Source: an uncultured Eubacteriales bacterium
GTDB taxonomy: Bacteria; Bacillota; Clostridia; Christensenellales; Aristaeellaceae
Length of the DNA stretch: 27,873 nt
Reading direction: 5' to 3'
NCBI GenBank assembly: GCA_900542395.1
Contig: UQNM01000032.1
Coordinates: 1 to 27,873, forward strand
Numbering within the stretch: position 1 is the first letter of the stretch; every line of letters begins with the position of its first letter. The notes beneath the pieces were generated by a model, which was given only the letters and a program-made list of their open reading frames with translations, made no database searches and was not told the DNA's origin. Of this stretch, positions 14,745 to 22,721 are shown piece after piece. Position numbers and translations under genes: made by a program.

Positions 14745-16667
14745 ATGCGTCATTCAAAAAAGGGGATTGCGCTGGGCGCGGCGCTCTGCGTGCTGGCGCT
14801 GGTCTTCTCCGTTTGGCTGCAAAAGGCCGGGTACCTGATCTATCTGAATAGCGACATGGCCTCGGAGGTCATTCTGGCGAACCGGCAGGCGCAGACGCAC
14901 AGCCTGATTCAGATGGATTGGCTGTATTCCACGGAGATCCACAGCATCCACATGAACCTGTTTTACGCGCTGGCGTTTCTGCTGACGCCCAGCTACGAGG
15001 CAGTGCGGATCATCGGCAACACGTTCGTCTTCGTGCTGGGCATGGCGGCGTGCGCAGGGCTGTGCAGCGCGTGCGGGCTGTCGCTGGGCGCGTCGCTCTG
15101 CGTGTCCGCGATGCTCCCGCTGGCGGCGAGCGCCGTCTACGCGAGCAACATGACCATCGGCGGCTATTACATCATCCACCTGATCTTCGGCTTTTGGGGT
15201 GTGTCGCTTTGGCTCAGGGCGGCGAGGCGGCAGAGAAAGCGGGACAAGGCCGCGTTTGCGCTGCTCTGTCTGGTCGAGGGGCTCTGCTCGGTGCGCTATG
15301 TGCTCTGCTTCCTCTGCCCGATGGTGGCGGTGGCGGGGCTTGACTGGCTGCTTTCCGCCGGAAAGCGCACGCGCCGCGACGCGCACACGCAGTTCCTGAC
15401 CGTGACGCTGGCGGGATTCGCGATGGGCGCGCTGGGCTATGCTGCGTCGGAAATCGTCTATCCGCGTCTGTTTGCCAGCGGCGTGGGCGGGGCGGGCTCC
15501 TTCGTCTTCAACCCGCTCGACGGACCGGCGATGGGGCAGACGCTCTGGACGGTCTTCGCGGATTTCCTCAAGCTCATCGGCTGGCGGGGCGGCGTGGCGC
15601 TGTTCTCGCCGGAGGGCGCGGCAAACCTGATGATCGCGGCGGTGCTGCTGCTCGGCGCGATTTCGGTGCGGCGCGCTTACGCGGGGCTGAACCCTGAGGA
15701 TGAGCGCGGATGGATGGGGAAACGGGTGATGCAGTACGCCGCGGCGGCGTTCGGGGTCAACCTGTTCTGTTTTGTGTTCGTGCAGGGCACGTATCTGAAC
15801 CGCTACCTGATTCTGGCGGTGATCTTCTTTGTGCCCGCGCTGGGCGTGACGCTGCACGGGCTGGAAAGCGGGCGGCTGCGCCGTCTGCTGCTGCTGGCGG
15901 TCTGCGGGCAGTTGGCGCTTTCCGCCGGGCTGATGCTGCGCGACACGAGAGCCGCCGCACCGGAGGCCGAGGCGCGCGGCGCGGATATGATGGAAGCGGC
16001 GGATTACCTGACGGAAAACGGGTACACGCACGGATACGGCACGTTTTGGAATGTGCGCGTGATGCAGGAGCGGACGCAGGGGGCGCTCACGTTTACGGCC
16101 GTCGTGCCGGTGGAGACGGAGGAGGGCGCGGTATCGAGCGTATCGCTCGACCCGATCCGCTGGCTCGAACCGGCGGCGTATTCCAGGCTGGATATCTGCA
16201 AGGGGCGCACGTTTCTGATGCTGACCCGCGAGGAGGAGACGCAGCTCGCGCCGTGGCTGGCGATGACGGGCGCGCCGAAGCTGCACGAGAACGACACGTT
16301 CGCGATTTACGGCTTTGCCTCGTCCATGCGGCTCTGCGGCGACATGCTGCTGGGCAAGATGAAGCTGGAAAACGCGGCGTTTGAGGACGGCGCATACACC
16401 CTTTATCCGGGCGGGCGGATGCGCGTGCCGACCTCGTGGCGGGAAAAGGGAAATTACATCCTCAAGATGAGCTGCGAGGGCGAGGGCGGAACGGTGCAGG
16501 CGTTCGCGACGCACAGCTTTGAGAGGATCGGCGAGGCGGCGCTTGTGCCGGGGGAAAACAGCGTGCGCTTCACCCTGAAGGACGACGACAAATACTTCAT
16601 GCTCTTGATCAAAAGCGCGGAAAACGAGATTCGGCTGACGAATCTGGAGCTTTTGAAGGAACAGTAA
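14745..16667 (+). CDS. Polytopic membrane protein, GT-C-like (paralogue B1)
   Basis: 640 residues. An N-terminal span (about 8-30) leads to YLNSDMASEVILA with Asp37 in the first external loop, then about nine to ten spans to residue 395, a non-membrane segment (about 400-545; ENGYTHGYGTFWNVRVMQE) and a C-terminal beta-rich domain (about 550-640; GNYILKMSCEG ... LTNLELLKEQ). A single acid-containing loop directly after the first span is the usual GT-C arrangement, so a membrane glycosyltransferase or glycan-handling role is plausible, not proven. It is paralogous to the protein at 19484-21100, with Asp at the same position 37. ATG 14745 has AGGAGGG seven bases upstream, just over the stop of the DUF3877 gene. 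It is the last gene of the 9862-16667 operon. Confidence 0.7.
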   Translation: MRHSKKGIALGAALCVLALVFSVWLQKAGYLIYLNSDMASEVILANRQAQTHSLIQMDWLYSTEIHSIHMNLFYALAFLLTPSYEAVRIIGNTFVFVLGMAACAGLCSACGLSLGASLCVSAMLPLAASAVYASNMTIGGYYIIHLIFGFWGVSLWLRAARRQRKRDKAAFALLCLVEGLCSVRYVLCFLCPMVAVAGLDWLLSAGKRTRRDAHTQFLTVTLAGFAMGALGYAASEIVYPRLFASGVGGAGSFVFNPLDGPAMGQTLWTVFADFLKLIGWRGGVALFSPEGAANLMIAAVLLLGAISVRRAYAGLNPEDERGWMGKRVMQYAAAAFGVNLFCFVFVQGTYLNRYLILAVIFFVPALGVTLHGLESGRLRRLLLLAVCGQLALSAGLMLRDTRAAAPEAEARGADMMEAADYLTENGYTHGYGTFWNVRVMQERTQGALTFTAVVPVETEEGAVSSVSLDPIRWLEPAAYSRLDICKGRTFLMLTREEETQLAPWLAMTGAPKLHENDTFAIYGFASSMRLCGDMLLGKMKLENAAFEDGAYTLYPGGRMRVPTSWREKGNYILKMSCEGEGGTVQAFATHSFERIGEAALVPGENSVRFTLKDDDKYFMLLIKSAENEIRLTNLELLKEQ

Positions 16668-16885
16668 ATGAGCAAATCCGAAATTCTACGCAGGTTCTGA
16701 TGACGGGCGCGCAATGCGCGCCCAGACTGTAGACAAAAAGCTATTCTCCCCCCGAAGGGGGAGAATAGCCCTTTCCGCAAATGAAAGAATAGCTGAATTT
16801 CTTGATTTTGCTATTCAAGACAAGTTTGCTTATGTCAACAAGCTGCGGGCGCGCAATGCGCGCCCCTACAACGCTTCGAAAAAAA
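16668..16885. repeat. Composite intergenic repeat with two 19-base palindromes
   Basis: Two exact copies of GGGCGCGCAATGCGCGCCC lie at 16705-16723 and 16847-16865 in the same orientation. The left one carries a left flank (GAGCAAATCCGAAATTC..., from about 16669) similar to that at 22541-22577; the right one carries the right flank CTACAACGCT found after the copy at 22578. Between them is a 123-base segment with the strong hairpin at 16740-16769. The pattern looks like one repeat unit interrupted by a second element with duplication of the palindrome. Confidence 0.75.
16735..16769 (-). terminator. Strong hairpin, probable second terminator of feoAB
   Basis: GCTATTCTCCCCC (16740-16752) pairs with GGGGGAGAATAGC (16757-16769), 13 base pairs, loop of four. 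Read on the minus strand it is followed at once by TTTTTGTCT; on the plus strand only by CCTTT. It may work mainly for minus-strand transcripts and partly for the operon that ends at 16667. Confidence 0.6.
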
Positions 16886-16887
16886 GG

Positions 16888-16926
16888 CATAAAATGAGCG
16901 GGCGATTCACGGCGAATCGCCCGCTT
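16888..16926 (-). terminator. Intrinsic terminator of feoAB
   Basis: AGCGGGCGATTC (16897-16908) pairs with GAATCGCCCGCT (16914-16925), 12 perfect base pairs. On the minus strand it is followed by CATTTTATGCC and then a run of T, 20 bases after the feoAB stop. Confidence 0.8.
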
Positions 16927-16945
16927 TCATACGGTGCTTGGAAGA

Positions 16946-19291
16946 TCAGATCAGCGCCAGCCCGACGAGGCGGACGATCAGCGCGAAGACCCATGCGACG
17001 GCGCACTGATAGAGCACCACGCCGACAGCCCAGCGCGCGCCCAGCTCGCGGCGGATGCACGCGACGGCGGCGATGCAGGGCGTATACAGCAGGGAGAACA
17101 CGAGCAGGGACGCGGCGGAGAGCGGCGTGAGCACGGATAGCAGATCCGCGGTGCTCCCGAAGAGGAGGACGAGGGAGGAAACGACGCTCTCCTTGGCCAT
17201 GAAGCCGGTCAGCAGCGCTGTGCAGATGCGCCAATCGCCGAAGCCCAGAGGCTTAAAGAGCGGGGAGAGCCAGCCGGCCGTCAGCGCCAGCAGGCTGTCC
17301 TTGGAATCCGCGACGACGTTGAGGCGCAGATCGAACGTTTGCAGGAACCAGATGACGATCGTTGCGGCAAAGATGACGGTGAAGGCGCGCTGGAGGAAAT
17401 CCTTGGATTTTTCCCACAGGAGCTGGCAGACGTTCTTCGCGCCCGGCATGCGGTAATTCGGCAGCTCCATGACGAAGGGAACCGGCTCGCCGGAAAAGAG
17501 CGTCTTGCGCAGCAGCGTCGCGTGAAGGACGCCCAGAACGATGCCGAACAGATACAGCCCCGCCATCACCCACATCGCGCAGCGCGGGAAGAAGACAGCA
17601 GAGAAGAACGCATAGATCGGCAATTTGGCGGAGCAGCTCATAAACGGCGTGAGCAGGATGGTCATTTTGCGGTCGCGCTCGGAGGGCAGGGTGCGCGTGG
17701 CCATCACGCCGGGGACGGTGCAGCCGAAGCCGACGAGCATCGGGACGATGCTTCGGCCGGAAAGGCCGATGCGGCGCAGGGGCTTATCCATCACGAAGGC
17801 GATGCGCGCCATGTAGCCGCTGTCCTCAAGCAGGGAGAGGAAGAAGAACAGCGTGACGATAAACGGCAGGAAGCTGAGCACGCTGCCCACGCCCTTGAAC
17901 ACGCCGTCGATAATCAGGGAACGCAGAACGCCGGAGAAGCCCGCCGAGACGAGCGCGTTTTCCACCAGCGTCGTCAGCGCGCCGATGCCGGCGTCCAGCA
18001 GATCGGAGAAGAAGCTGCCGATGACGTTGAAGGTCAGATAGAACACGGCCAGCATGATGAGGACGAACATCGGGATGGCCGTGTATTTGCCGGTCAGGAT
18101 GCGGTCGGCCTTGACGCTGCGGGCGTGCTCATGGCTCTCGTGCGGGCGCACGACGGTCTGGCTGCAAACCTTTTCGATGAAAGAGAAGCGCATATCCGCG
18201 ATGGCGGCGGCGCGATCCAGCCCGCGCTCCTGCTCCATCTGCACGATGATGTGTTCGAGCATCTCCTTTTCGTTTTCGGAGAGGTTGAGCTGCTCGAGCA
18301 CGAGCCGGTCGCCCTCGGCCAGCTTGCTGGCGGCAAAGCGCGGGGGGATGCCCGCCTTTTCGGCGTGATCCTCAATCAGGTGCATGATGCCGTGCAGACA
18401 GCGGTGGACGGCGGCCTGCGGCCCCTCCGGGTCGCAGAAATCCGGACGGCCGGGGCGCTCCTGATAGTGGGCGACGTGCAGCGCGTGGGAAACCAGCTCG
18501 TCGATGCCCTCGCCCTTCGCGGCGGAAATCGGCACGACCGGAACGCCGAGCATGGCCTCCATCTCGTTGACGCGGATGGAGCCGCCGTTTTCGCGCACCT
18601 CGTCCATCATGTTGAGGGCAAGCACCATCGGCACATCCAGCTCCATGAGCTGCATGGTCAGATACAGGTTGCGCTCGATGTTGGTGGCGTCCACGATGTT
18701 GATGAGGCCGCGCGGCTTGCCCTCGAGCACAAAGCGCCGGGTGACGATCTCCTCGCTGGTGTAGGGGGACATGGAATAGATGCCGGGCAGGTCGGTCACG
18801 AGCGTATCGGCATGGCCGCGGATGACGCCGTCCTTGCGATCGACGGTCACGCCGGGAAAGTTGCCGACGTGCTGGTTCGAGCCGGTCAACTGGTTGAACA
18901 GGGTGGTTTTGCCGCAGTTCTGATTGCCCGCCAGCGCAAAGGTGAGGAGCGTTCCATCCGGCAGCGGGCACTCCCCCGCCTTGACATGGTAACGGCCGCC
19001 CTCACCCAGACCGGGGTGCTCCGCCGGGGTGAGGCGCTCGGGGCAGGGCGGGTCGCTTTCCGCGCTGCACGGCGCGCTGATTTCAATCTGCTTCGCGTCG
19101 TCCACGCGAAGGGTCAGCTCGTAGCTGTGAATCCGAAATTCAATCGGGTCGCCCATCGGCGCGAACTTGACGAGCGTGATCTGCGCGCCGGGGATGACGC
19201 CCATATCCAGAAAATGCTGGCGCAGCGCGCCCTCGCCGCCGACGGTGCGGATGACGGCGCTCTGGCCGGGCGCAAGGGAATTGAGGGTCAT
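16946..19291 (-). CDS. feoB: Ferrous iron transporter, FeoA-FeoB fusion
   Basis: 781 residues. It imports Fe(II) across the cytoplasmic membrane. Residues 1-75 form a FeoA (SH3-like) domain (LAPGQSAVIRTVGGEGALR, LDMGVIPGAQITLVK). A linker of about 40 residues leads to the FeoB G domain: G1 GNQNCGKTT (122-130), switch region NFPGVTVD, G3 DLPG, G4 NMMDE, G5 SAAKGEG. Then come a helical guanine-dissociation-inhibitor-like region and two Gate repeats with GFGCTVPGVMATRTL and PFMSCSAKLPIY, with the pore cysteines present. About eight spans are visible. FeoA is usually a separate protein; fusion is known in several Firmicutes and Bacteroidetes. GGAGGAG lies about eight bases before the ATG. It is transcribed toward the upstream membrane-protein operon and has its own promoter and terminators. 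Confidence 0.96.
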   Translation of the reverse strand: MTLNSLAPGQSAVIRTVGGEGALRQHFLDMGVIPGAQITLVKFAPMGDPIEFRIHSYELTLRVDDAKQIEISAPCSAESDPPCPERLTPAEHPGLGEGGRYHVKAGECPLPDGTLLTFALAGNQNCGKTTLFNQLTGSNQHVGNFPGVTVDRKDGVIRGHADTLVTDLPGIYSMSPYTSEEIVTRRFVLEGKPRGLINIVDATNIERNLYLTMQLMELDVPMVLALNMMDEVRENGGSIRVNEMEAMLGVPVVPISAAKGEGIDELVSHALHVAHYQERPGRPDFCDPEGPQAAVHRCLHGIMHLIEDHAEKAGIPPRFAASKLAEGDRLVLEQLNLSENEKEMLEHIIVQMEQERGLDRAAAIADMRFSFIEKVCSQTVVRPHESHEHARSVKADRILTGKYTAIPMFVLIMLAVFYLTFNVIGSFFSDLLDAGIGALTTLVENALVSAGFSGVLRSLIIDGVFKGVGSVLSFLPFIVTLFFFLSLLEDSGYMARIAFVMDKPLRRIGLSGRSIVPMLVGFGCTVPGVMATRTLPSERDRKMTILLTPFMSCSAKLPIYAFFSAVFFPRCAMWVMAGLYLFGIVLGVLHATLLRKTLFSGEPVPFVMELPNYRMPGAKNVCQLLWEKSKDFLQRAFTVIFAATIVIWFLQTFDLRLNVVADSKDSLLALTAGWLSPLFKPLGFGDWRICTALLTGFMAKESVVSSLVLLFGSTADLLSVLTPLSAASLLVFSLLYTPCIAAVACIRRELGARWAVGVVLYQCAVAWVFALIVRLVGLALI

Positions 19292-19310
19292 ATCGAAAGC
19301 CTCCTCCGTA

Positions 19311-19328
19311 TGTTTGGTAAAACAAACA
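19311..19328. promoter_or_regulatory. Inverted repeat in feoAB leader, possible operator
   Basis: TGTTTG (19311-19316) and CAAACA (19323-19328) are perfect inverted arms around GTAAAA. The site lies between the feoAB -10 box and its ribosome binding site, where a repressor would block transcription. Iron genes are usually metal-regulated, but the sequence is not a textbook Fur or DtxR box, so the regulator is unknown. Confidence 0.4.
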
Positions 19329-19342
19329 AATTAAACGGATAA

Positions 19343-19371
19343 AATATAGAAATTTCTCCTGCATAGTGTAA
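19343..19371 (-). promoter_or_regulatory. Promoter of feoAB
   Basis: On the minus strand, TTACAC (19371-19366), a 17-base spacer and TATATT (19348-19343). About 50 bases separate the -10 box from the ATG. Confidence 0.6.
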
Positions 19372-19409
19372 CGACAGAAGGCGCATTTGTAAAGGGGGAA
19401 AGCGACGGT

Positions 19410-19438
19410 TTGACAGCCTTTTTCGACGATGATATAAT
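19410..19438 (+). promoter_or_regulatory. Consensus promoter of the B2-DUF1836 unit
   Basis: TTGACA (19410-19415), a 17-base spacer and TATAAT (19433-19438), a full consensus match. It diverges from the feoAB promoter 39 bases away. Confidence 0.9.
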
Positions 19439-19483
19439 AAAACAATCGAAACGAAAGCCAAACGAAAGGCAGAGGAAGCGACG

Positions 19484-21100
19484 ATGAGGCAAAAGCGGCT
19501 GGGCGGTCTGTTCGCGGCGGCGGTATTCCTGCTCTGCGCCGTGATGACGGGCACATACCTGATTGCGGGATACGGCGCGTATCTGGATTCGGATATGGCC
19601 TCCGAGCTGGCGCTGGCAAGCCATCTGGCCGGAGAGGGCAAGCTGATTTCCGGCACATGGGTGTATTCCACGGAGGTGCGTGTGCTCTCCACCCAACTGA
19701 TTTTTACGCCGCTGATGGCGTTGTTTCCGCACGACTGGCGTCTGGTGCGCACACTCGGCTGCCTGATTTTGCAGGGGATTCTGGCGGCGAGCGCGTATTT
19801 CTGCGGCAGGGCGCTGGGCGCGGACAAAAAGTTTTCGCTGCTGTTCGCGGGGCTGAGCATCAGCGCGTGCTCGGTGGTCTACGCGCAGATGGTGACAATC
19901 GGCGCGTATTATGTGCCGCACGCGGTGCTGACGAACCTGTGCGTGGGCATGACGGCGCGGCTGATGCGCATGGAGAAGGGCGGAAAGCGGGCGGCGCTCG
20001 GCGCGCTGCTGCTGGCGATGTGCGCGCTGATGGGCGCGTCCTCCATCCGATACCCGTTCTGTGCGACGATCCCCGTCGCGGCGGCGGGGCTGTGGGCGTA
20101 TATCTTCCCGAACGGGGGCGAAAGCGCGCCGCGGACGAGGGCGCAGGGCGCGCGGACGCTGCTGACGCTGGCGGTCTGCGCGGTCAGCGTCGCCGGGTTT
20201 GCCGTCGGACAAAGCATACTGAGCCGGGTCTGCCTGTATGACGCGGCGCGGTACGGCGGCGTTCGGCTGGCCTCGTTCCTCGACGCGGATATGCTGGGCA
20301 CGATTCAGCAGGCGCTGGGCGGACTGGCGCGGCTGATGGGTTACAGCGAGCGGAGCGTGCTGTTCTCGGCGCACGGGCTGGTCAGCGTCGGCGCGCTGCT
20401 GCTGCCCGCCGCGGCCGCGGTGCTGCTGGCGCGGACGCTGAAGGCGGCGAGGGAGAACCAAAGCGACGTGCTGCGCTTCGGCGCGCTGACGCTGGCGATG
20501 AGCGCGGCGATCACGGCGCTGTCGTTCGTGCTGCTGGAAGGGCTGTACCTGAACCGATACTGGATTCCGCTGATGACGCTGGGCGCGCCGGTGATGGCCG
20601 CCTGCCTGACCGGCGAGACGAACGCGCCGCTCCGGCGCGGGTGCGCGCTGCTGTTCGCGGGCGTGGTGCTGACCGCCTCCACGATGCAGATCACGAGCAC
20701 GATGAAGCACCCGGAAATCACGGACGCGCAGAGGGAGAGAGCCGCTTTTTTGCAGGAAAGCGGGCTGACCTTCGGGTATGCGACGTTCTGGAATGCCAAC
20801 GTCATCACCGAGCTGACAAACGGCGAGGTGGAGGCGGTGGGCATCTCCATCGCGCAGAACGGGAAGGGGCAGGGCGTGCCGCGCGTCAGCGAATGGCTGG
20901 AGGCGCAGGAAAACAGGCGGATGGAGCGGCCGGACGAGCGGGTGTTCATGCTGCTGACGGAGGCGGAGAGCGAGCGGCTCGACGACTTTCTAAAGAAAAG
21001 CGGGGCGCAGGCGCGCTGCACGCGGGACGGAATGACCGTTTACGAAATCGAAAGCCAGCGGATTTTCTTTGAAACGGCGCAGGAGATGGACACGCCGTGA
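19484..21100 (+). CDS. Polytopic membrane protein, GT-C-like (paralogue B2)
   Basis: 538 residues. The first span (about 6-28) is followed by YLDSDMASELALA with Asp37 at the same position as in B1 at 14745-16667. The two also share WVYSTE/WLYSTE, a VTIGAYYV/MTIGGYYI loop, LYLNRYWIP/TYLNRYLIL and a late FGYATFWNANVITEL/HGYGTFWNVRVMQER segment, so they are paralogues. About ten spans reach residue 400; a soluble domain of about 130 residues follows and ends without the beta domain that closes B1. A membrane glycosyltransferase-like role is inferred from topology and the loop acid; no substrate can be named. AGAGGAA lies just upstream of ATG 19484. A strong consensus promoter drives it, and the DUF1836 gene follows after 25 bases. 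Confidence 0.7.
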   Translation: MRQKRLGGLFAAAVFLLCAVMTGTYLIAGYGAYLDSDMASELALASHLAGEGKLISGTWVYSTEVRVLSTQLIFTPLMALFPHDWRLVRTLGCLILQGILAASAYFCGRALGADKKFSLLFAGLSISACSVVYAQMVTIGAYYVPHAVLTNLCVGMTARLMRMEKGGKRAALGALLLAMCALMGASSIRYPFCATIPVAAAGLWAYIFPNGGESAPRTRAQGARTLLTLAVCAVSVAGFAVGQSILSRVCLYDAARYGGVRLASFLDADMLGTIQQALGGLARLMGYSERSVLFSAHGLVSVGALLLPAAAAVLLARTLKAARENQSDVLRFGALTLAMSAAITALSFVLLEGLYLNRYWIPLMTLGAPVMAACLTGETNAPLRRGCALLFAGVVLTASTMQITSTMKHPEITDAQRERAAFLQESGLTFGYATFWNANVITELTNGEVEAVGISIAQNGKGQGVPRVSEWLEAQENRRMERPDERVFMLLTEAESERLDDFLKKSGAQARCTRDGMTVYEIESQRIFFETAQEMDTP

Positions 21101-21125
21101 GCGCAGACGAGGAGAGGAAAACGAG

Positions 21126-21602
21126 ATGCAGGACATCCTGAACATGGCGCTGCCGCAGTGGGAGCTGCTGCCGGATATTGGGCTATACATGGATCAGGTG
21201 ATTACGCTGATGGATCGCACGTTCAGCCCGGCGCTGCCCAAGGGCGAGATGACCAAATCCATGGTGAACAACTATGTGAAGGTCGGGATGATTCCGCGCC
21301 CGGTCGGCAAGAAATACGACCGCGAGCATCTGGCGATGCTGCTGATGATCTGCGTGTTCAAGCAGGCGCTGAGCATGGAGAGCATCAGCCGGCTGCTGGG
21401 CTTTCTGTGCGAGCGGGACGTTCGGACGGGGTACGATCAATTCTGCGCGATCATCCGAAGGATCGAGGAATCCGCGAAGGGCGGGCGCATCGAGCTGTTC
21501 GGGGACGAGATGGACGAGCGCGAGATGGCGCTCCGCTCGGGCGTGATGGCGGCGCTGTGCACCATACACACCTGCAGGCTGCTGGAAAAGGCGCGCGCAT
21601 AA
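21126..21602 (+). CDS. DUF1836 family protein, HTH-like
   Basis: 158 residues, no signal peptide. The pattern TFSPALPKGEMTKSMVNNYVKVGMIPRPVGKKYDREHLAMLL fits the DUF1836 family of Firmicutes (only the core SMVNNYVKVGMIPRP is quoted as diagnostic): a short helix-turn-helix resembling MerR-type domains that recognises MxNxYVK...P and then Y-x-R-E-H-L. The C-terminal half is helical (VFKQALSMESISRLLGFL). Members are presumed DNA-binding regulators, but no target is known. ATG 21126 is preceded by GAGGAGAGGA. It sits 25 bases downstream of the B2 membrane protein and is probably in its transcript, so it may regulate the envelope genes around it. No good terminator is seen after it. Confidence 0.72.
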   Translation: MQDILNMALPQWELLPDIGLYMDQVITLMDRTFSPALPKGEMTKSMVNNYVKVGMIPRPVGKKYDREHLAMLLMICVFKQALSMESISRLLGFLCERDVRTGYDQFCAIIRRIEESAKGGRIELFGDEMDEREMALRSGVMAALCTIHTCRLLEKARA

Positions 21603-21670
21603 GGCGCGAAACGCGCATGAAACGGATATACGCCGTCATAGGCATAGAATAAAGGAATTTGCCAAAGGGC

Positions 21671-21700
21671 TTGAAATTTGAATTGATTGTGGTTTATACT
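21671..21700 (+). promoter_or_regulatory. Promoter of the zinc-ribbon/PG-binding gene
   Basis: TTGAAA (21671-21676), an 18-base spacer and TATACT (21695-21700), 34 bases before the ATG at 21735. Confidence 0.7.
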
Positions 21701-21734
21701 AGGATTAGAAATTGGAGATCAGGGAGGGCTGACC

Positions 21735-22469
21735 ATGTTTTGTCCCCATTGTCATAACAAGATCCCGGACGGAAGCAACTTCTGCCCGCTGTGCTACGCC
21801 AACCTGGTCGGCGTGAAGCAGCAGGAAAAGGAGAGTGCGGCGGAGACGGACGCGCCGCGCCCGAAGCAGAAGCCCGCGCCGAGGAAAAACAACGCCAAAC
21901 CCGCCTATACGAAGGGGAGCAGACAGAGCAAGCGCGCGCAGGACAAGACGCCGATGATTATCGCAATCGGCCTGATCCTGATTCTGGTGCTGATTATCGT
22001 GATGATCGTGCGATCCATGTTCGGGGCGGGCACGCCGTCGGTGGTGAATACGCCGGTTCCGCAGGCGACCCAGCAGCCGCAGCAGGAGAATAACTTCATC
22101 GTCTTCGGCGCGACGAACACGCCCGCGCCGCAACTGACGGCGACGCCGAACATCGAGATTACGCCGACCCCCGCGCCGCAGGCGCCGGCCGTGACGACAT
22201 ACAAGACGCTGCGCAAGGGCGACCGCGGGCAGGACGTCGTTTCCATGCAGCAGGCGCTGATTTCGCTGGGCTACCTCAAGGGCGCGAGCGACGGCAACTT
22301 CGGCACGGGCACCAAGACGGCGGTGGAAAACTTCCAGAAGGAGAACGGGCTGGACGTGGACGGCATCGCGGGCGCAAAGACGCTCGAAAAGCTCTACACG
22401 GTTTCCGGCGTAACGCCGATTCCGGATGTGACCGTCGCGCCGGGCGACATTCTGGATCTGCCGGGCTAA
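21735..22469 (+). CDS. Zinc-ribbon, single-span, peptidoglycan-binding protein
   Basis: 244 residues in four parts. Residues 3-20 form a zinc ribbon, CPHC...CPLC, with spacing Cx2C-x10-Cx2C. A basic, proline-rich stretch (about 28-70) follows, then one membrane span (about 74-96, IIAIGLILILVLIIVMIV). An outside linker rich in Pro, Thr and Gln (about 100-155) leads to a PG_binding_1 domain (about 157-220: LRKGDRGQDVVSMQQALISLG, quoted core LRKGDRGQDVVSMQQAL; VENFQKENGLDVDGIAGAKT). Positive charges before the span place the zinc ribbon inside and the wall-binding domain outside. A wall sensor or anchor role is inferred. AGGGAGGG lies six bases before ATG 21735. It is a one-gene unit with promoter and terminator, next to an L,D-transpeptidase gene. 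Confidence 0.88.
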   Translation: MFCPHCHNKIPDGSNFCPLCYANLVGVKQQEKESAAETDAPRPKQKPAPRKNNAKPAYTKGSRQSKRAQDKTPMIIAIGLILILVLIIVMIVRSMFGAGTPSVVNTPVPQATQQPQQENNFIVFGATNTPAPQLTATPNIEITPTPAPQAPAVTTYKTLRKGDRGQDVVSMQQALISLGYLKGASDGNFGTGTKTAVENFQKENGLDVDGIAGAKTLEKLYTVSGVTPIPDVTVAPGDILDLPG

Positions 22470-22489
22470 GCGAGAGAAATTACGAAAGA

Positions 22490-22522
22490 GGCTGTAAAGC
22501 GAGAACTTTACAGCCCCTTTTT
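22490..22522 (+). terminator. Intrinsic terminator of the PG-binding gene
   Basis: GGCTGTAAAG (22490-22499) pairs with CTTTACAGCC (22506-22515), ten base pairs with a six-base loop, followed by CC and TTTTT. Confidence 0.92.
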
Positions 22523-22540
22523 ATCAAAACGGAGTAGCTA

Positions 22541-22702
22541 CTGGGCAAATCTGAAGTTTTGCACAAATTCCGATAACGGGCGCGCAATGCGCGCCCCTAC
22601 AACGCTGCAAAAAAGCAACCGCGCATTATACCGCTATGCCCGTAGGGGGCGCGCATTGCGCGCCCGCGTTTTGTGCAGAATTTGCTTTTGCTCAATTATT
22701 GA
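22541..22702. repeat. Inverted-arm repeat, MITE-like
   Basis: The left arm (about 22541-22600) carries GGGCGCGCAATGCGCGCCC at 22578-22596; the right arm (22643-22702) carries its reverse complement at 22647-22665. The arms match beyond the palindrome: GGCAAATC...TTTTGCACAAA on the left and, reverse complemented, GAGCAAAAGC...TTCTGCACAAA on the right, and both have CCCTAC on the inner side. The centre (about 22601-22642) is unique. No transposase is present. The left arm matches the repeat at 16669-16723. Confidence 0.75.
22671..22699 (+). promoter_or_regulatory. Weak promoter candidate for the L,D-transpeptidase
   Basis: TTGTGC (22671-22676), a 17-base spacer and AATTAT (22694-22699), both inside the right arm of the repeat. 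The start codon is 22 bases further on. It is the only acceptable pair in this 250-base spacer. Confidence 0.3.
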
Positions 22703-22721
22703 ACGGAGTATAAGGACGGAC

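Noticed and set aside
16705..16865. CRISPR array from repeated GGGCGCGCAATGCGCGCCC
   Set aside because: Only two copies here, a self-complementary unit, flanks that are themselves repeated, and no cas genes.
17339..19342. Plus-strand frame of 667 codons over feoAB
   Set aside because: Antisense to a complete FeoA-FeoB with all GTPase motifs; no ribosome binding site and low-complexity composition.
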